Positions 1 to 8,804 of a stretch of DNA of 40,534 bases are shown here, in pieces. Source of the DNA: Candidatus Limadaptatus stercoripullorum. GTDB lineage: Bacteria > Bacillota > Clostridia > Christensenellales > CAG-917. Location of the stretch: the NCBI GenBank assembly GCA_018713795.1, contig DVOE01000057.1, positions 1 to 40,534 of the forward strand, read 5' to 3'. The notes beneath the pieces are model-generated. The model did not search any database, was not told where the DNA came from, and saw only the letters and a list, made by a program, of their open reading frames with translations. The number at the start of each line of letters is the position of its first letter. The first letter of the stretch is position 1. A program made the position numbers and the translations under genes.

Positions 1-1
1 C

Positions 2-244
2 CGCGGCGAAGTAGTCGCGCGCGTAAAGGCGGAGGGGTTGAGTTTCCTCGAAGGCGTGAGGCTGGGCACCTTCACCGTCCCCGGCGACGGAGACCTTGAT
101 TTCGCGCCGCTGTTCGAACTGCTCGCGGAGAGCGGTTACGAGGGGTGGATGATCGTCGAAGCGGAGCAGGATCCCGCGATCGCCGATCCGCTGGAGTACG
201 CCATAAAGGCGCGCAAGTACATAAAAAAGACGGCGGGCATCTGA
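2..244 (+). CDS. iolE: myo-inosose-2 dehydratase (IolE), C-terminal part, truncated by window start
   Basis: Frame stays open back to base 2 ([58 protein letters not shown]...), typical IolE C-terminus; immediately upstream of iolG. Confidence 0.82.
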   Translation, partial: RGEVVARVKAEGLSFLEGVRLGTFTVPGDGDLDFAPLFELLAESGYEGWMIVEAEQDPAIADPLEYAIKARKYIKKTAGI

Positions 245-275
245 CGCCCCGGCCGCGGCATAAAGGAGGCTTTGT

Positions 276-1289
276 ATGCTGAACATAGGTATCATCGGTG
301 CGGGACGCATCGGTAAAGTGCATTTACAGTCGGTCACGAGGTATGTGACCGACGCGAAAGTCATCGCCCTCGCTGATCCCTTCATGAACGCGGAGACCGA
401 GGAATGGGCGCGCTCGCTGGGCGTCGGGAAACTCACCCGCGACTACAAGGAGATCCTCTCCGATCCCGAGGTGGACGCGGTGTTCATCTGCTCGTCCACG
501 GACACCCATTCCGCCATCTCCCTCGAGGCGATCGCGGCGGGCAAACACATCTTCTGCGAAAAGCCCGTCGATCACGACCTTGGCAAGATCAAGGCGGTCA
601 TGCAGGCGCTCGAGGGGAGCAATGTCAAATATCAGGTCGGGTTCAACAGGCGGTTCGACCACAACTTCGCCGCCGCGCGCGAAGCCGTCGCAAACGGCAG
701 GATAGGCGAACTCGCCGTGCTCAAGATAACTTCCCGCGACCCCGGCGCTCCTCCCGTGGACTACATCAAAGTCAGCGGCGGGATATTCCTCGACATGACC
801 ATACACGACTTCGACATGGTCAGGTTCATCTCGGGCGAAGAGGTCACCGAAGTGTACGCGGCGGGCGGCGTGACCGTGGATCCCGCGATAGGGGAGGCGG
901 GTGACATCGACACCGCGGTGGTGACCCTGCGCCTCGAGAGCGGCGCGCTCGCCGTCATCGACAACTGCCGCCGCGCGAGCTACGGCTACGATCAGCGCCT
1001 GGAAGCCTTCGGCAGCAAGGGGCAGGTCGCCATATCCAACGACACCGCGTCCAGCGCCGTCGTCTCGGACGCGAGCGGCGTCACCGCCGAAAAACCGCTC
1101 TACTTCTTCCTCGAGAGGTATATGCAGGCTTACGCCGCCGAGGTGGAAGCCTTTGTCGCCGCGGTGAGGGACGACACCCCCGTGCCCGTCGGCATAGACG
1201 CGGGTCTGCAGTCCGTGCTCATCGGCGTTGCGGCGAAAAAGTCGCTCGAGCTCGGGCGCCCGGTCAAACTCTCGGAGATCGAGTTCTGA
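276..1289 (+). CDS. iolG: inositol 2-dehydrogenase (Gfo/Idh/MocA family)
   Basis: N-terminal Rossmann GIIGAGRIGKVH, CEKPVD motif, GGIFLDMTIHDFDM; RBS aaggagg upstream. Confidence 0.87.
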   Translation: MLNIGIIGAGRIGKVHLQSVTRYVTDAKVIALADPFMNAETEEWARSLGVGKLTRDYKEILSDPEVDAVFICSSTDTHSAISLEAIAAGKHIFCEKPVDHDLGKIKAVMQALEGSNVKYQVGFNRRFDHNFAAAREAVANGRIGELAVLKITSRDPGAPPVDYIKVSGGIFLDMTIHDFDMVRFISGEEVTEVYAAGGVTVDPAIGEAGDIDTAVVTLRLESGALAVIDNCRRASYGYDQRLEAFGSKGQVAISNDTASSAVVSDASGVTAEKPLYFFLERYMQAYAAEVEAFVAAVRDDTPVPVGIDAGLQSVLIGVAAKKSLELGRPVKLSEIEF

Positions 1290-1301
1290 AAGCAGAGCAA
1301 A

Positions 1302-1336
1302 CAAAAAAAACGGCCGCGCGTGCGGTCGTTTTTTTG
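1302..1336. terminator. Bidirectional rho-independent terminator between convergent iolG and PfkB kinase
   Basis: aaaaaaaACGGCCGC-gcgt-GCGGTCGTttttttt: 8-bp stem with one G:T, A-tract on one side and T-tract on the other. Confidence 0.85.
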
Positions 1337-1353
1337 TTTTCGTCAGTCCCGGC

Positions 1354-2241
1354 TCAGGCGTAAAAGCGGCGGATATACTCCTCAACATCCGCGCGCGTCT
1401 TGTCGAAGGGTCCCGTCTTCTCCATCTTGTAGGACACCGTCGCCGTCGCGATGAGCAGGGCGGAGGGGATATCGCCGTACATCCTCTCGGCGAGATAGGC
1501 GGCGAAGGTCGTGTCGCCGCGCCCCGTCCTGCCCGAGAGATTGCGTGCCTTTATGGGGCAGGTGAAGAACTCCTTGCCGTCGTAGGCGAGCACTTCGGTG
1601 TTGTGGGTTATGAGTATCTCGCGCGCGCCGAGGTCGAAGAGCGCCTTTGCGGCGTCGCGCCTGTCCGAAAGTCCGGTCAGTATCTCCGCTTCGGCGGCGT
1701 CGGTCTTGAGATAGCGGACGGAGGGGAGCACGCGCTTTCTGTCCGCCCAATTCTCGAAGAACATCTCCTTTCCCTCGCCGCCCGAGTGCCTGAGATAGCC
1801 CTGCACATCCACCGCGAGATCGCCGCGGCGCGCGAGCTCGTCGGTCAGCCCCTCCGCGAAGTCGCCGTAGATGAGCCCGCCGAGCTGCCAAATTCCGGCG
1901 GAGATATCGCCGGGGATATCGGCGGGCGTGAAGGGATCGCCCTGCGACAGACATACGCAGCGGCGCTTCTCCTTGTCCTCGGTGAAGTACTTGTTTTCGA
2001 TGGAAGTGGAGCGGGAGGAGGGCAGGCAGACTATGTCCTCGCGGGGGAGGGTGAACACGGACAGTCTGTCCTCGTCGGCGGGGGCGAGTTTGGTCAGCGC
2101 GACCACGCTCCTCCCCAAGGCGTGAGCCGCGGCGGAAGAGTAGACCACGGCGCCGCCCACCTGCACGGTGAGAAGGTCGCGGCAGTCTATGTTGTAGTCG
2201 AGAGACACATGCCCGATGACCGCAAGATCGTAAGTTTTCAT
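1354..2241 (-). CDS. PfkB-family carbohydrate kinase
   Basis: MKTYDLAVIGHVSLDYN...GGAVVYSSAAAHALG N-terminal substrate region; C-terminal GRTGRGDTTFAAYL in the position of the usual TGAGD motif. Confidence 0.8.
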   Translation of the reverse strand: MKTYDLAVIGHVSLDYNIDCRDLLTVQVGGAVVYSSAAAHALGRSVVALTKLAPADEDRLSVFTLPREDIVCLPSSRSTSIENKYFTEDKEKRRCVCLSQGDPFTPADIPGDISAGIWQLGGLIYGDFAEGLTDELARRGDLAVDVQGYLRHSGGEGKEMFFENWADRKRVLPSVRYLKTDAAEAEILTGLSDRRDAAKALFDLGAREILITHNTEVLAYDGKEFFTCPIKARNLSGRTGRGDTTFAAYLAERMYGDIPSALLIATATVSYKMEKTGPFDKTRADVEEYIRRFYA

Positions 2242-2342
2242 GTCGTTTTCGTCCTCTTAAACCCTCGTTTTGGCGTTTTGTCCGCATCTGCTCCCGGCGT
2301 GCCCAAAGCCGCCTCGTGGAGCGCGCGGACGCTTCCGGCACC

Positions 2343-2371
2343 AGTATAACACGAAGAGGCGCATCGGTAAA
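2343..2371 (-). promoter_or_regulatory. Sigma70-type promoter for PfkB kinase
   Basis: Minus strand TTTACC-17 nt-TATACT upstream of the 2241 start. Confidence 0.5.
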
Positions 2372-2400
2372 CTTCGTCAACCGATTTAACAAAATAATTG

Positions 2401-2429
2401 TTGCAAAACGCGGCGTTTACCTTTACAAT
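2401..2429 (+). promoter_or_regulatory. Sigma70-type promoter for the oxidoreductase/PHP/GDPD gene run
   Basis: TTGCAA-17 nt-TACAAT, upstream of 2475/2487. Confidence 0.6.
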
Positions 2430-2486
2430 ATTCTCAGCGAACTATCGCGCGCGCCCGCGGTGCGGCGCGCATGAGTGAGGGAGAGA

Positions 2487-3773
2487 ATGATCAGGATAGC
2501 GGTGCTGGGTCTCGGCAGCAGAGGCAAGAATTACGGCGGGCATTTGTCCCGCGATCCCGGCGTGCGGATAGTTTCGGTCTGCGACAAATTTCGTGCCAAG
2601 GTGGACAAGGTCAAAAATGCGTGGGGAGTGCCCGATAGCGGTTGCTTCACCGACGACGAGGCTTTTTTCGCGCAGGGCAAGATCGCGGACGCCATGATCA
2701 TCGCCACGCAGGACCGCGACCATTACGGGCACGCCATGCGCGCGCTCGATCTGGGTTACGATCTCATCCTCGAAAAGCCGGTCAGCCCCTTCATCGAGGA
2801 GACGCTCGCGATAGAGAAAAAGGCGTGCGAGAAGGGAGCGAGGGTGCTGGTGTGCCATGTGCTCCGCTACGCGCCCTATTACCGTCGCATAAAGAAGATG
2901 ATAGACAGCGGCGCGCTCGGCGACATCGTGTCCATAAAGCACGACGAAAACATCTCTTATTGGCATTTTGTTCACAGCTATGTCCGCGGCAATTGGCGGC
3001 GGGAGGAGGAGACCTCTCCCATGCTGCTCGCCAAGTGCTGCCATGACATGGACCTGCTTTATTGGTACACCGGCAGCAAGTTCGCGAAGGTGAATTCCTA
3101 CGGCGACCTCAGATATTTCAAGGCGGAGAACGCCCCCGAAGGCAGCGCGGAGAGATGCGCGGACTGTCCGCTCTCCCGCACCTGCATCTACGACGCGCGC
3201 TATCAGTACATAGGGCGCAGGAAGGGGCTCATCTTCAAGAAGAAGTTCCCTTGGGGCACCTATGCTTTCTCGCAGTCGTCCTCCAAAAAGGCTGTCGCCG
3301 AAGCGCTCGAGAGCGGAGAGAAGGGCAGGCTGTTCGGCAGGTGCGTGTTCCGCTGCGACAACGATGTGAACGACAATCAGGCGGTGAATATCGAGTTCGA
3401 AAACGGCGTCAAATGCGTCATGACGGTGACGGCGTTCAACGAGAAGAACCATCGTCACACCGAGATACGCGGCACCAAAGGCGAGCTCATCGCCGACGAC
3501 AGCCACAGCATACTCGAGTACCGTCCCTTCGACGGCAGGAAGCGCCGCATAAGGGTGAATCTCATCCCCGTCATCCGTGGACACTACGGCGGCGATCAGG
3601 GGCTGATGCGCACTGCGTCCGCCATGCTCGCGGGCAAGACCGATCCCGGCATACTCTACACCTGGATAGCCGACACCGTGGAGAGCCACCGCATAGTCGC
3701 GGCGGCGGAGCTTTCGCGGAAAGAGGGCGGCAGGCTTGTGACTTCGGAGGAGATCCCCGACATCGAGAAATGA
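2487..3773 (+). CDS. Gfo/Idh/MocA family oxidoreductase
   Basis: MIRIAVLGLGSRGKNYGGHL Rossmann start, LEKPVSPF motif, Cys cluster RCADCPLSRTC. ATG at 2487 (track uses GTG at 2475). Confidence 0.82.
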   Translation: MIRIAVLGLGSRGKNYGGHLSRDPGVRIVSVCDKFRAKVDKVKNAWGVPDSGCFTDDEAFFAQGKIADAMIIATQDRDHYGHAMRALDLGYDLILEKPVSPFIEETLAIEKKACEKGARVLVCHVLRYAPYYRRIKKMIDSGALGDIVSIKHDENISYWHFVHSYVRGNWRREEETSPMLLAKCCHDMDLLYWYTGSKFAKVNSYGDLRYFKAENAPEGSAERCADCPLSRTCIYDARYQYIGRRKGLIFKKKFPWGTYAFSQSSSKKAVAEALESGEKGRLFGRCVFRCDNDVNDNQAVNIEFENGVKCVMTVTAFNEKNHRHTEIRGTKGELIADDSHSILEYRPFDGRKRRIRVNLIPVIRGHYGGDQGLMRTASAMLAGKTDPGILYTWIADTVESHRIVAAAELSRKEGGRLVTSEEIPDIEK

Positions 3774-4240
3774 CCTTAGAGCTGCTCCGGAAGACGCTGA
3801 CGGCGACAAATGCCGAAAATCACACTCATCTTTACATCCCGTTCACCGTTCCCGAGGGGATGAAGGAGATACGCGTCTTCATGGAGTACGCCCCCAAGTT
3901 CTTTGACGACAGGGAGAAGAGCCTCGAGATAATACGCGAGGTGCTGGCGCGGGACGCGTGGTACACCTCTTTCACCGAAGAGGAGACGGAGGCGTTCCTG
4001 CCCCTTTGCAATCACATTTCGGTGTCGCTGGATTCGCCGGCGGGGTGGCTCGGGACCGCGCACAGGCACGCGCCCAAGCAGACTTATTTCGTGAACGAGC
4101 GGGATGCGGCGTACGGGTTCAGACCCGCGCCCGCCGAGAGCGGGGAGTGGCGGCTGACGCTTTCGTTTAATTGCGTTGTTACGGGCAGCGTGACTGTGGA
4201 TATAAGGGTGGAGGCGGACGATGAGATATCTCAGATGTGA
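3770..4240 (+). CDS. Small beta-sandwich-like protein, resembles the accessory N-terminal domain of CehA/McbA-type PHP proteins
   Basis: ATGA overlap with the upstream gene; 156 aa MTLELLRKTLTATNAENHTHLYIPFTVPEGMKEIRVFMEYAPKFF...; overlaps the downstream PHP gene by 20 bp. True start is 3770, not the 3062 start in the track. Confidence 0.7.
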   Translation: MTLELLRKTLTATNAENHTHLYIPFTVPEGMKEIRVFMEYAPKFFDDREKSLEIIREVLARDAWYTSFTEEETEAFLPLCNHISVSLDSPAGWLGTAHRHAPKQTYFVNERDAAYGFRPAPAESGEWRLTLSFNCVVTGSVTVDIRVEADDEISQM

Positions 4241-5171
4241 GCTGCACACCCACACCGTGTGGAGCGACGGGAGCATGACTCCCGAGGAACTCGCCGCGAA
4301 CGCGGCGGCGCGCGGCTACGACGCGATCGCCCTCACCGACCACAACACCGTGTTCGCCTATCCGAGGGTGCGCGCGGCGGCGGAAAAGCTCGGGCTGACA
4401 GTCGTACCGGGCATCGAATGGACGACATTTTACGGGCACCTCACCGTACTCGGCGGCAGGAGCCCGGTGGACTGGCGGGAGGTGGCTCCCGAGACCGTGA
4501 ACGCGGAGATAGTCCACGCGACGGAGGCGGGGGACGCGGTGGTGCTGTGCCATCCCGCGAGGATAGGCGGCGCGATATGCTGCGGCTGCCACAACGACTT
4601 TGACATCGCGCCAGGGGTGCTCTCGGGCATGGAAGTTTGGAGCAGATACCGCGAGAGCCGCGATCCCGCGAACGCGGAAGCGGAGAGGATGTGGCTGGCG
4701 CGGCTGGATGCGGGCGAAAAGATCGCCGCCGTCTACGGGCTGGATTGGCACCGCATCGAGAAGGGCGATCGGTCCTACGCGGCGACCTATGTGGGCGCGG
4801 ACGCCTGCACCCCGGACGCCATCGTGGAAGGTGTGCGCCGTGGACGCACATATATCTCGGCGGGGGTGGAACTCGACATCCGTCTCACCGCCGGCGGCAG
4901 AGCGTTCGAGCTCGGAGACGGCGTCCCCGAAGGCGAAGTCCGTCTCACGGTCAAGGCGACGCCGAACGCCGACTACGCCCGGGAGTTCGGCGTGGAGATA
5001 GGCGGCATCGAGGTCGCGGGCAGCAGTTTCACGGCGGCTGCGGCTGGCTGCGAACTCGACATTACGGCGCACGCGCGGAAGGGTTACTTTTTCGTCAGGG
5101 TGCGCGGCAGGATAGACGGAGAGGAGAGCGAACTCGCGCTCACTTCGCCGTTTTATACGGAGGGAAGATGA
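4221..5171 (+). CDS. PHP-domain metallohydrolase, CehA/McbA-like
   Basis: PHP metal motifs ELHTHTVWSDGSMTPEELA, ALTDHNT, PGIEWTT, LCHPAR, GLDWHR. Confidence 0.8.
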   Translation: MRYLRCELHTHTVWSDGSMTPEELAANAAARGYDAIALTDHNTVFAYPRVRAAAEKLGLTVVPGIEWTTFYGHLTVLGGRSPVDWREVAPETVNAEIVHATEAGDAVVLCHPARIGGAICCGCHNDFDIAPGVLSGMEVWSRYRESRDPANAEAERMWLARLDAGEKIAAVYGLDWHRIEKGDRSYAATYVGADACTPDAIVEGVRRGRTYISAGVELDIRLTAGGRAFELGDGVPEGEVRLTVKATPNADYAREFGVEIGGIEVAGSSFTAAAAGCELDITAHARKGYFFVRVRGRIDGEESELALTSPFYTEGR

Positions 5172-5812
5172 TCATCACGGCACACGGCGGCGCCATGGGT
5201 ACGGGGCGCAACAGCCAAAAATATTTTGAAAGGACGGCGGATTACCGCGCCGACGCGCTCGAGATAGATGTCAGGAGCCGCGGCGATCTGCTTTACATAT
5301 CCCACCTTCCCGCTCTTTTCCCGGGGAAGTGCATACCGCTCGCCCGCGCCTTCGATATGGTGGCGGAGAGCGGACTCATGGTCAACTGCGACATCAAGGA
5401 AAGGCGGCTCGTTAAGCGGGTGCTCGACCTTGCAAAGAGCGCGGGCATAGCGGACAAGGTCTATTTCACGGGGGCGGTTACCCTCGAGGACAGCGACGAC
5501 ATAGACGCGGGCGCGGTGTGGCTCAACGCCTTTAATTTTTCGGAGGTGGGAGTGACTCCCGCGAGCGCGGCGCGCATCAAGGTGATGATAGGCGCGACGG
5601 GCAATCCCGCCTACCGCGGCATCAACATAGACAAGCGCAGGGCGACGGACGAGTTCATGCGCGCGGCGGCTGCCGCGGGGCTTGGCGTGTCCGTGTACAC
5701 GGTGGACGATCCGGCGGAGCAGAGGAGGCTCGCCGCCTTCCGTCCCGACAACATCACCACAAACCGTCCTCTCGAGCTCAGGAGGCTCCTTGAGGCGGAG
5801 GCAGAGAAATAA
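5168..5812 (+). CDS. Divergent glycerophosphodiester phosphodiesterase-like (GDPD) protein
   Basis: MIITAHGGAMGTGRNS...DALEIDVRSRGDLLYISH resembles the GDPD HRG/ENT/ElDV/HD pattern; C-terminal VYTVDDPAEQRRL...DNITTNRP typical of GDPD. ATGA overlap start. Confidence 0.7.
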   Translation: MIITAHGGAMGTGRNSQKYFERTADYRADALEIDVRSRGDLLYISHLPALFPGKCIPLARAFDMVAESGLMVNCDIKERRLVKRVLDLAKSAGIADKVYFTGAVTLEDSDDIDAGAVWLNAFNFSEVGVTPASAARIKVMIGATGNPAYRGINIDKRRATDEFMRAAAAAGLGVSVYTVDDPAEQRRLAAFRPDNITTNRPLELRRLLEAEAEK

Positions 5813-5842
5813 TTGCTGCGGCGACTGCCGCACGGAGGAAAT

Positions 5843-6796
5843 ATGCAGGCAAATGTCAGGATATCGGGTTTCTATGACGAGGTGAGTTCGGATCTCGAGA
5901 CCCAGCTCAAGCTCATGAAAAAGCTCGGCGAGAGCTATATCTGCCCGCGCGGCGTGAACGGCAGGAACATCTCCTCCTACACCGCCGCCGAGTTCGAGAG
6001 GGACATCAAACCCGTGCTCGACTCTTACGGCGCGAAATTCTCGTCCATAGGCTCGCCGATAGGCAAGATAGGGCTTTACGACGACGAGGCGTACGAGAGG
6101 CAGAAGAAGCAGCTCGAGGAACTCATCGGCATATGCAAGCTCATGGACTGCCGTTACATAAGGATGTTCAGCTTCCATGTCGATCCCAAGGGCGACTACT
6201 CGGAGTACAGACCCGTGGTCATGAAGAAACTGAAGGGATTTGCCGAAGTCGCGGCGGGCAGCGGCGTGACCCTCCTGCACGAGAACGAGAAGAAGATCTA
6301 CGGCGACATCTCTTCGCGCTGCCTCGAGATCTACGAGGAGCTCGGCGGCGACGGCTTCGAGCTCGCCTTTGACGCCAGCAACTATATCCAGTGCTCGGAA
6401 GATCCGTGCGAAGCGTATAAGGCGCTCGGCGACAAGTGCGTCTATTTCCACATAAAGGACTGTTCGCCCGAGAAGGTGGAGGTGCCTCTGGGCATGGGCG
6501 ACGGCGGCTACAAAGAGATGCTTTCCGACCTCATCCTGCGCCGCGGCTACGACGGATTTTTCACTCTCGAGCCGCACACGGCGAAGTACGCGGTGCTCAA
6601 AAACGCGTTCAACATCCTTTTCCCGATCACGGCGCTCGTCCCGCCCGTCAAGGAGTTCCACAAGGTGTTCAGGCGCATCGACGAGGCATACGGCATTTCG
6701 AGATTCGGCAAGGTCAGCCGCGAGCAGGTGTTCGTGTGGCAGTACGAAGCCCTGAAAAAGATGCTCGCCGAGATCGCGGCGGAAGCCGGCGAATGA
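5843..6796 (+). CDS. Sugar phosphate isomerase/epimerase (xylose isomerase-like TIM barrel)
   Basis: ATG at 5843 with cggaggaaat SD; LLHENEKKIYGD...FELAFDASNYIQ...YFHIKD TIM-barrel metal ligands. Confidence 0.78.
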   Translation: MQANVRISGFYDEVSSDLETQLKLMKKLGESYICPRGVNGRNISSYTAAEFERDIKPVLDSYGAKFSSIGSPIGKIGLYDDEAYERQKKQLEELIGICKLMDCRYIRMFSFHVDPKGDYSEYRPVVMKKLKGFAEVAAGSGVTLLHENEKKIYGDISSRCLEIYEELGGDGFELAFDASNYIQCSEDPCEAYKALGDKCVYFHIKDCSPEKVEVPLGMGDGGYKEMLSDLILRRGYDGFFTLEPHTAKYAVLKNAFNILFPITALVPPVKEFHKVFRRIDEAYGISRFGKVSREQVFVWQYEALKKMLAEIAAEAGE

Positions 6797-6812
6797 CGGA
6801 GCAAAGGGGGAG

Positions 6813-8747
6813 ATGATGGGAGACAAAAGGGAAGTCAGCTGTCAGGGAGGCAAACTGACCGTCACCGTGCCCTTCCGCGAGAAGGTGTGCTACGACGCGG
6901 GCAACAACCGTATCACGGCGCAGTTCGACGGCAGAGGCGGCATTTCGCGCTATGCGGTCATGAACAAGTTCTCGGTCTTTTCCGCGTTCTACTCCATGTA
7001 CGAGATAGACGGCAGGGCAGTGGGCTGGGACACCGGCAAGAGGGTGATCATGCTTGGAAGAGAGCAGGTGATCTCCTTCTCCGCACCCGAGGCGGACATT
7101 ACGGTGAGCTGTTTTCTGGACGGCGGCTCCAACGCCGTGTTCACCGAGATCGCGGTGTCCGCAAAACGCGCTCTCACCTTCCGCAATGTCATCAACTTCG
7201 GCATAGATTTCGCCTCTTATCTCCAGCAGCTGCTCGCCAACAGGCTGTCGGTCGGCAACCTGCTCAGAGTGGCGGGCGGCGCGATAAGGAATCGCGCGCC
7301 CCGCGTCACCGCGTCGGGAAAGGCGTGCGTGGTCAGGAACGATGTCATGGGCGACTTCTATCTCGACTACGCGCTGGGCGAAGGGGCGGAGCTGCTCGAA
7401 AAGGAACGCAATTTCTACAATCAGTTCGCCTTCGGCGGCAAAGTGGCGGCGGGAGAGAGGAAGGTGTTCCGCTATGTCATAAGCGCCGGCACGCGCACCG
7501 ACTTCACTTACACGGATGTGGCGGCGGCTCTCGAGAGATTTGACGACGCCCGCGCCGAGTGCAGGGCGTACCCCGCCTCCTTCGGCTGCCCCGAAGGATT
7601 GGACGATTTCCACCGCGCCTACTACAATTCTCTCATCAACTGCATTCTTTCGAACTACAAACAGCTCGGCGAATTCAAAGGTTTCCTTGCCGGCATAGTC
7701 TATCAGTTCCCCGCGCGCACCTACTACCGCGACTCCTATTGGACGGTGCTGCCCCTCATGGACCTCCGCCCCGACCTCGTGCGCGATCAGATACTCACCC
7801 TCTGCCGCGGCATAAACGCGCGGACGGGGGAGTGCCCTTCGGCGGTCAAGTTCAATTTCAGGAACTATTGGGGCAACCACTACGATTCCCCGAGCTTTTT
7901 CGCGATCATGGTCTACGACTATGTGGCACACACCGGCGACTTCTCCGTGCTCGACGAAAAGGCGGGCGGGAAGACGGTGCTCAAAGCCGCGCGGCTGGTC
8001 ATGGACAGACTGTCCGCCGAGACCGACGAGACGGGACTTTTGGTCAAAGGCGGCAAGTATAACCGCAGGGACTGGTGCGACAATGTCTTCCGCAGCGGCT
8101 ATGTCACCTACGACGAGGGGCTGTATGCCCGCGCCCTCTATGCGCTCTCCGAACTGCTCCGAGGCAGGGACGACGCGGCGGCGGACAGGTACGCCGCGAT
8201 GTTCGCGAAGGTCAAGGCGTCCATAAACAGGCTGCTCTGGGACGAGGACAAGGGCTGGTTCGTCAACTACCGCGACGGCGAGTTCACCGAGGACAACCTT
8301 TCGGTGGACACCGTGGTCGTCCCCCTCTTCGGACTGACCGACGAGGGCAGGGCGAAGCGTATGCTCTCCGCCATGGAACGCCTGCTCGAGAGCAGATCCA
8401 ACACCGAGCAGCAGGCGGGCGACTTCGGCGTGCTGTCCGTCTGGCCGTTCTACAAGCGCCTCACGGACACCGTGCAGAAATCCACCCTGCCGTACTACTA
8501 CCACAACGGCGGCGACTGGCCCTATCTTTCCGCCATGTACGCCTACGCCAAACTCATGTACGGCATGGACGCGGAGTATCCGCTCACCCGCTGGTTCGAG
8601 TTCAACCTTGCGCGCGGCAACTACACCCCCGTGGAATTTTTCAGCCCCGTGCATCCCGACGGATCGCTGCTCCAGGCGTGGAGCGGAGTGGGCGCGCTGG
8701 CGCTCCGTCACCCCTCGGGCGACTTCTTCAGGAAGAAGCTCAACTGA
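6813..8747 (+). CDS. Six-hairpin ((alpha/alpha)6-barrel) glycosidase-like protein, glycogen-debranching/trehalase-like fold
   Basis: ARTYYRDSYWTVLPLMDLRPDLV, NRRDWCDNVFRSGYVTYDEGLYARALYALSEL, YYYHNGGDWPYLSAMYAYA motifs. Confidence 0.7.
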   Translation: MMGDKREVSCQGGKLTVTVPFREKVCYDAGNNRITAQFDGRGGISRYAVMNKFSVFSAFYSMYEIDGRAVGWDTGKRVIMLGREQVISFSAPEADITVSCFLDGGSNAVFTEIAVSAKRALTFRNVINFGIDFASYLQQLLANRLSVGNLLRVAGGAIRNRAPRVTASGKACVVRNDVMGDFYLDYALGEGAELLEKERNFYNQFAFGGKVAAGERKVFRYVISAGTRTDFTYTDVAAALERFDDARAECRAYPASFGCPEGLDDFHRAYYNSLINCILSNYKQLGEFKGFLAGIVYQFPARTYYRDSYWTVLPLMDLRPDLVRDQILTLCRGINARTGECPSAVKFNFRNYWGNHYDSPSFFAIMVYDYVAHTGDFSVLDEKAGGKTVLKAARLVMDRLSAETDETGLLVKGGKYNRRDWCDNVFRSGYVTYDEGLYARALYALSELLRGRDDAAADRYAAMFAKVKASINRLLWDEDKGWFVNYRDGEFTEDNLSVDTVVVPLFGLTDEGRAKRMLSAMERLLESRSNTEQQAGDFGVLSVWPFYKRLTDTVQKSTLPYYYHNGGDWPYLSAMYAYAKLMYGMDAEYPLTRWFEFNLARGNYTPVEFFSPVHPDGSLLQAWSGVGALALRHPSGDFFRKKLN

Positions 8748-8804
8748 CACAAACAGGCATTTCACCGTGCGAAACGGCGAGATAAAACGGTAAAGGAGAA
8801 AATT

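Noticed and set aside
3062-3769. N-terminal part of track ORF 3062..4240
   Set aside because: Out-of-frame Arg-rich reading inside the Gfo/Idh/MocA gene; the real gene starts at 3770 by ATGA overlap.
4637-5167. N-terminal part of track ORF 4637..5812
   Set aside because: Out-of-frame reading inside the PHP gene; the GDPD-like gene starts at 5168.
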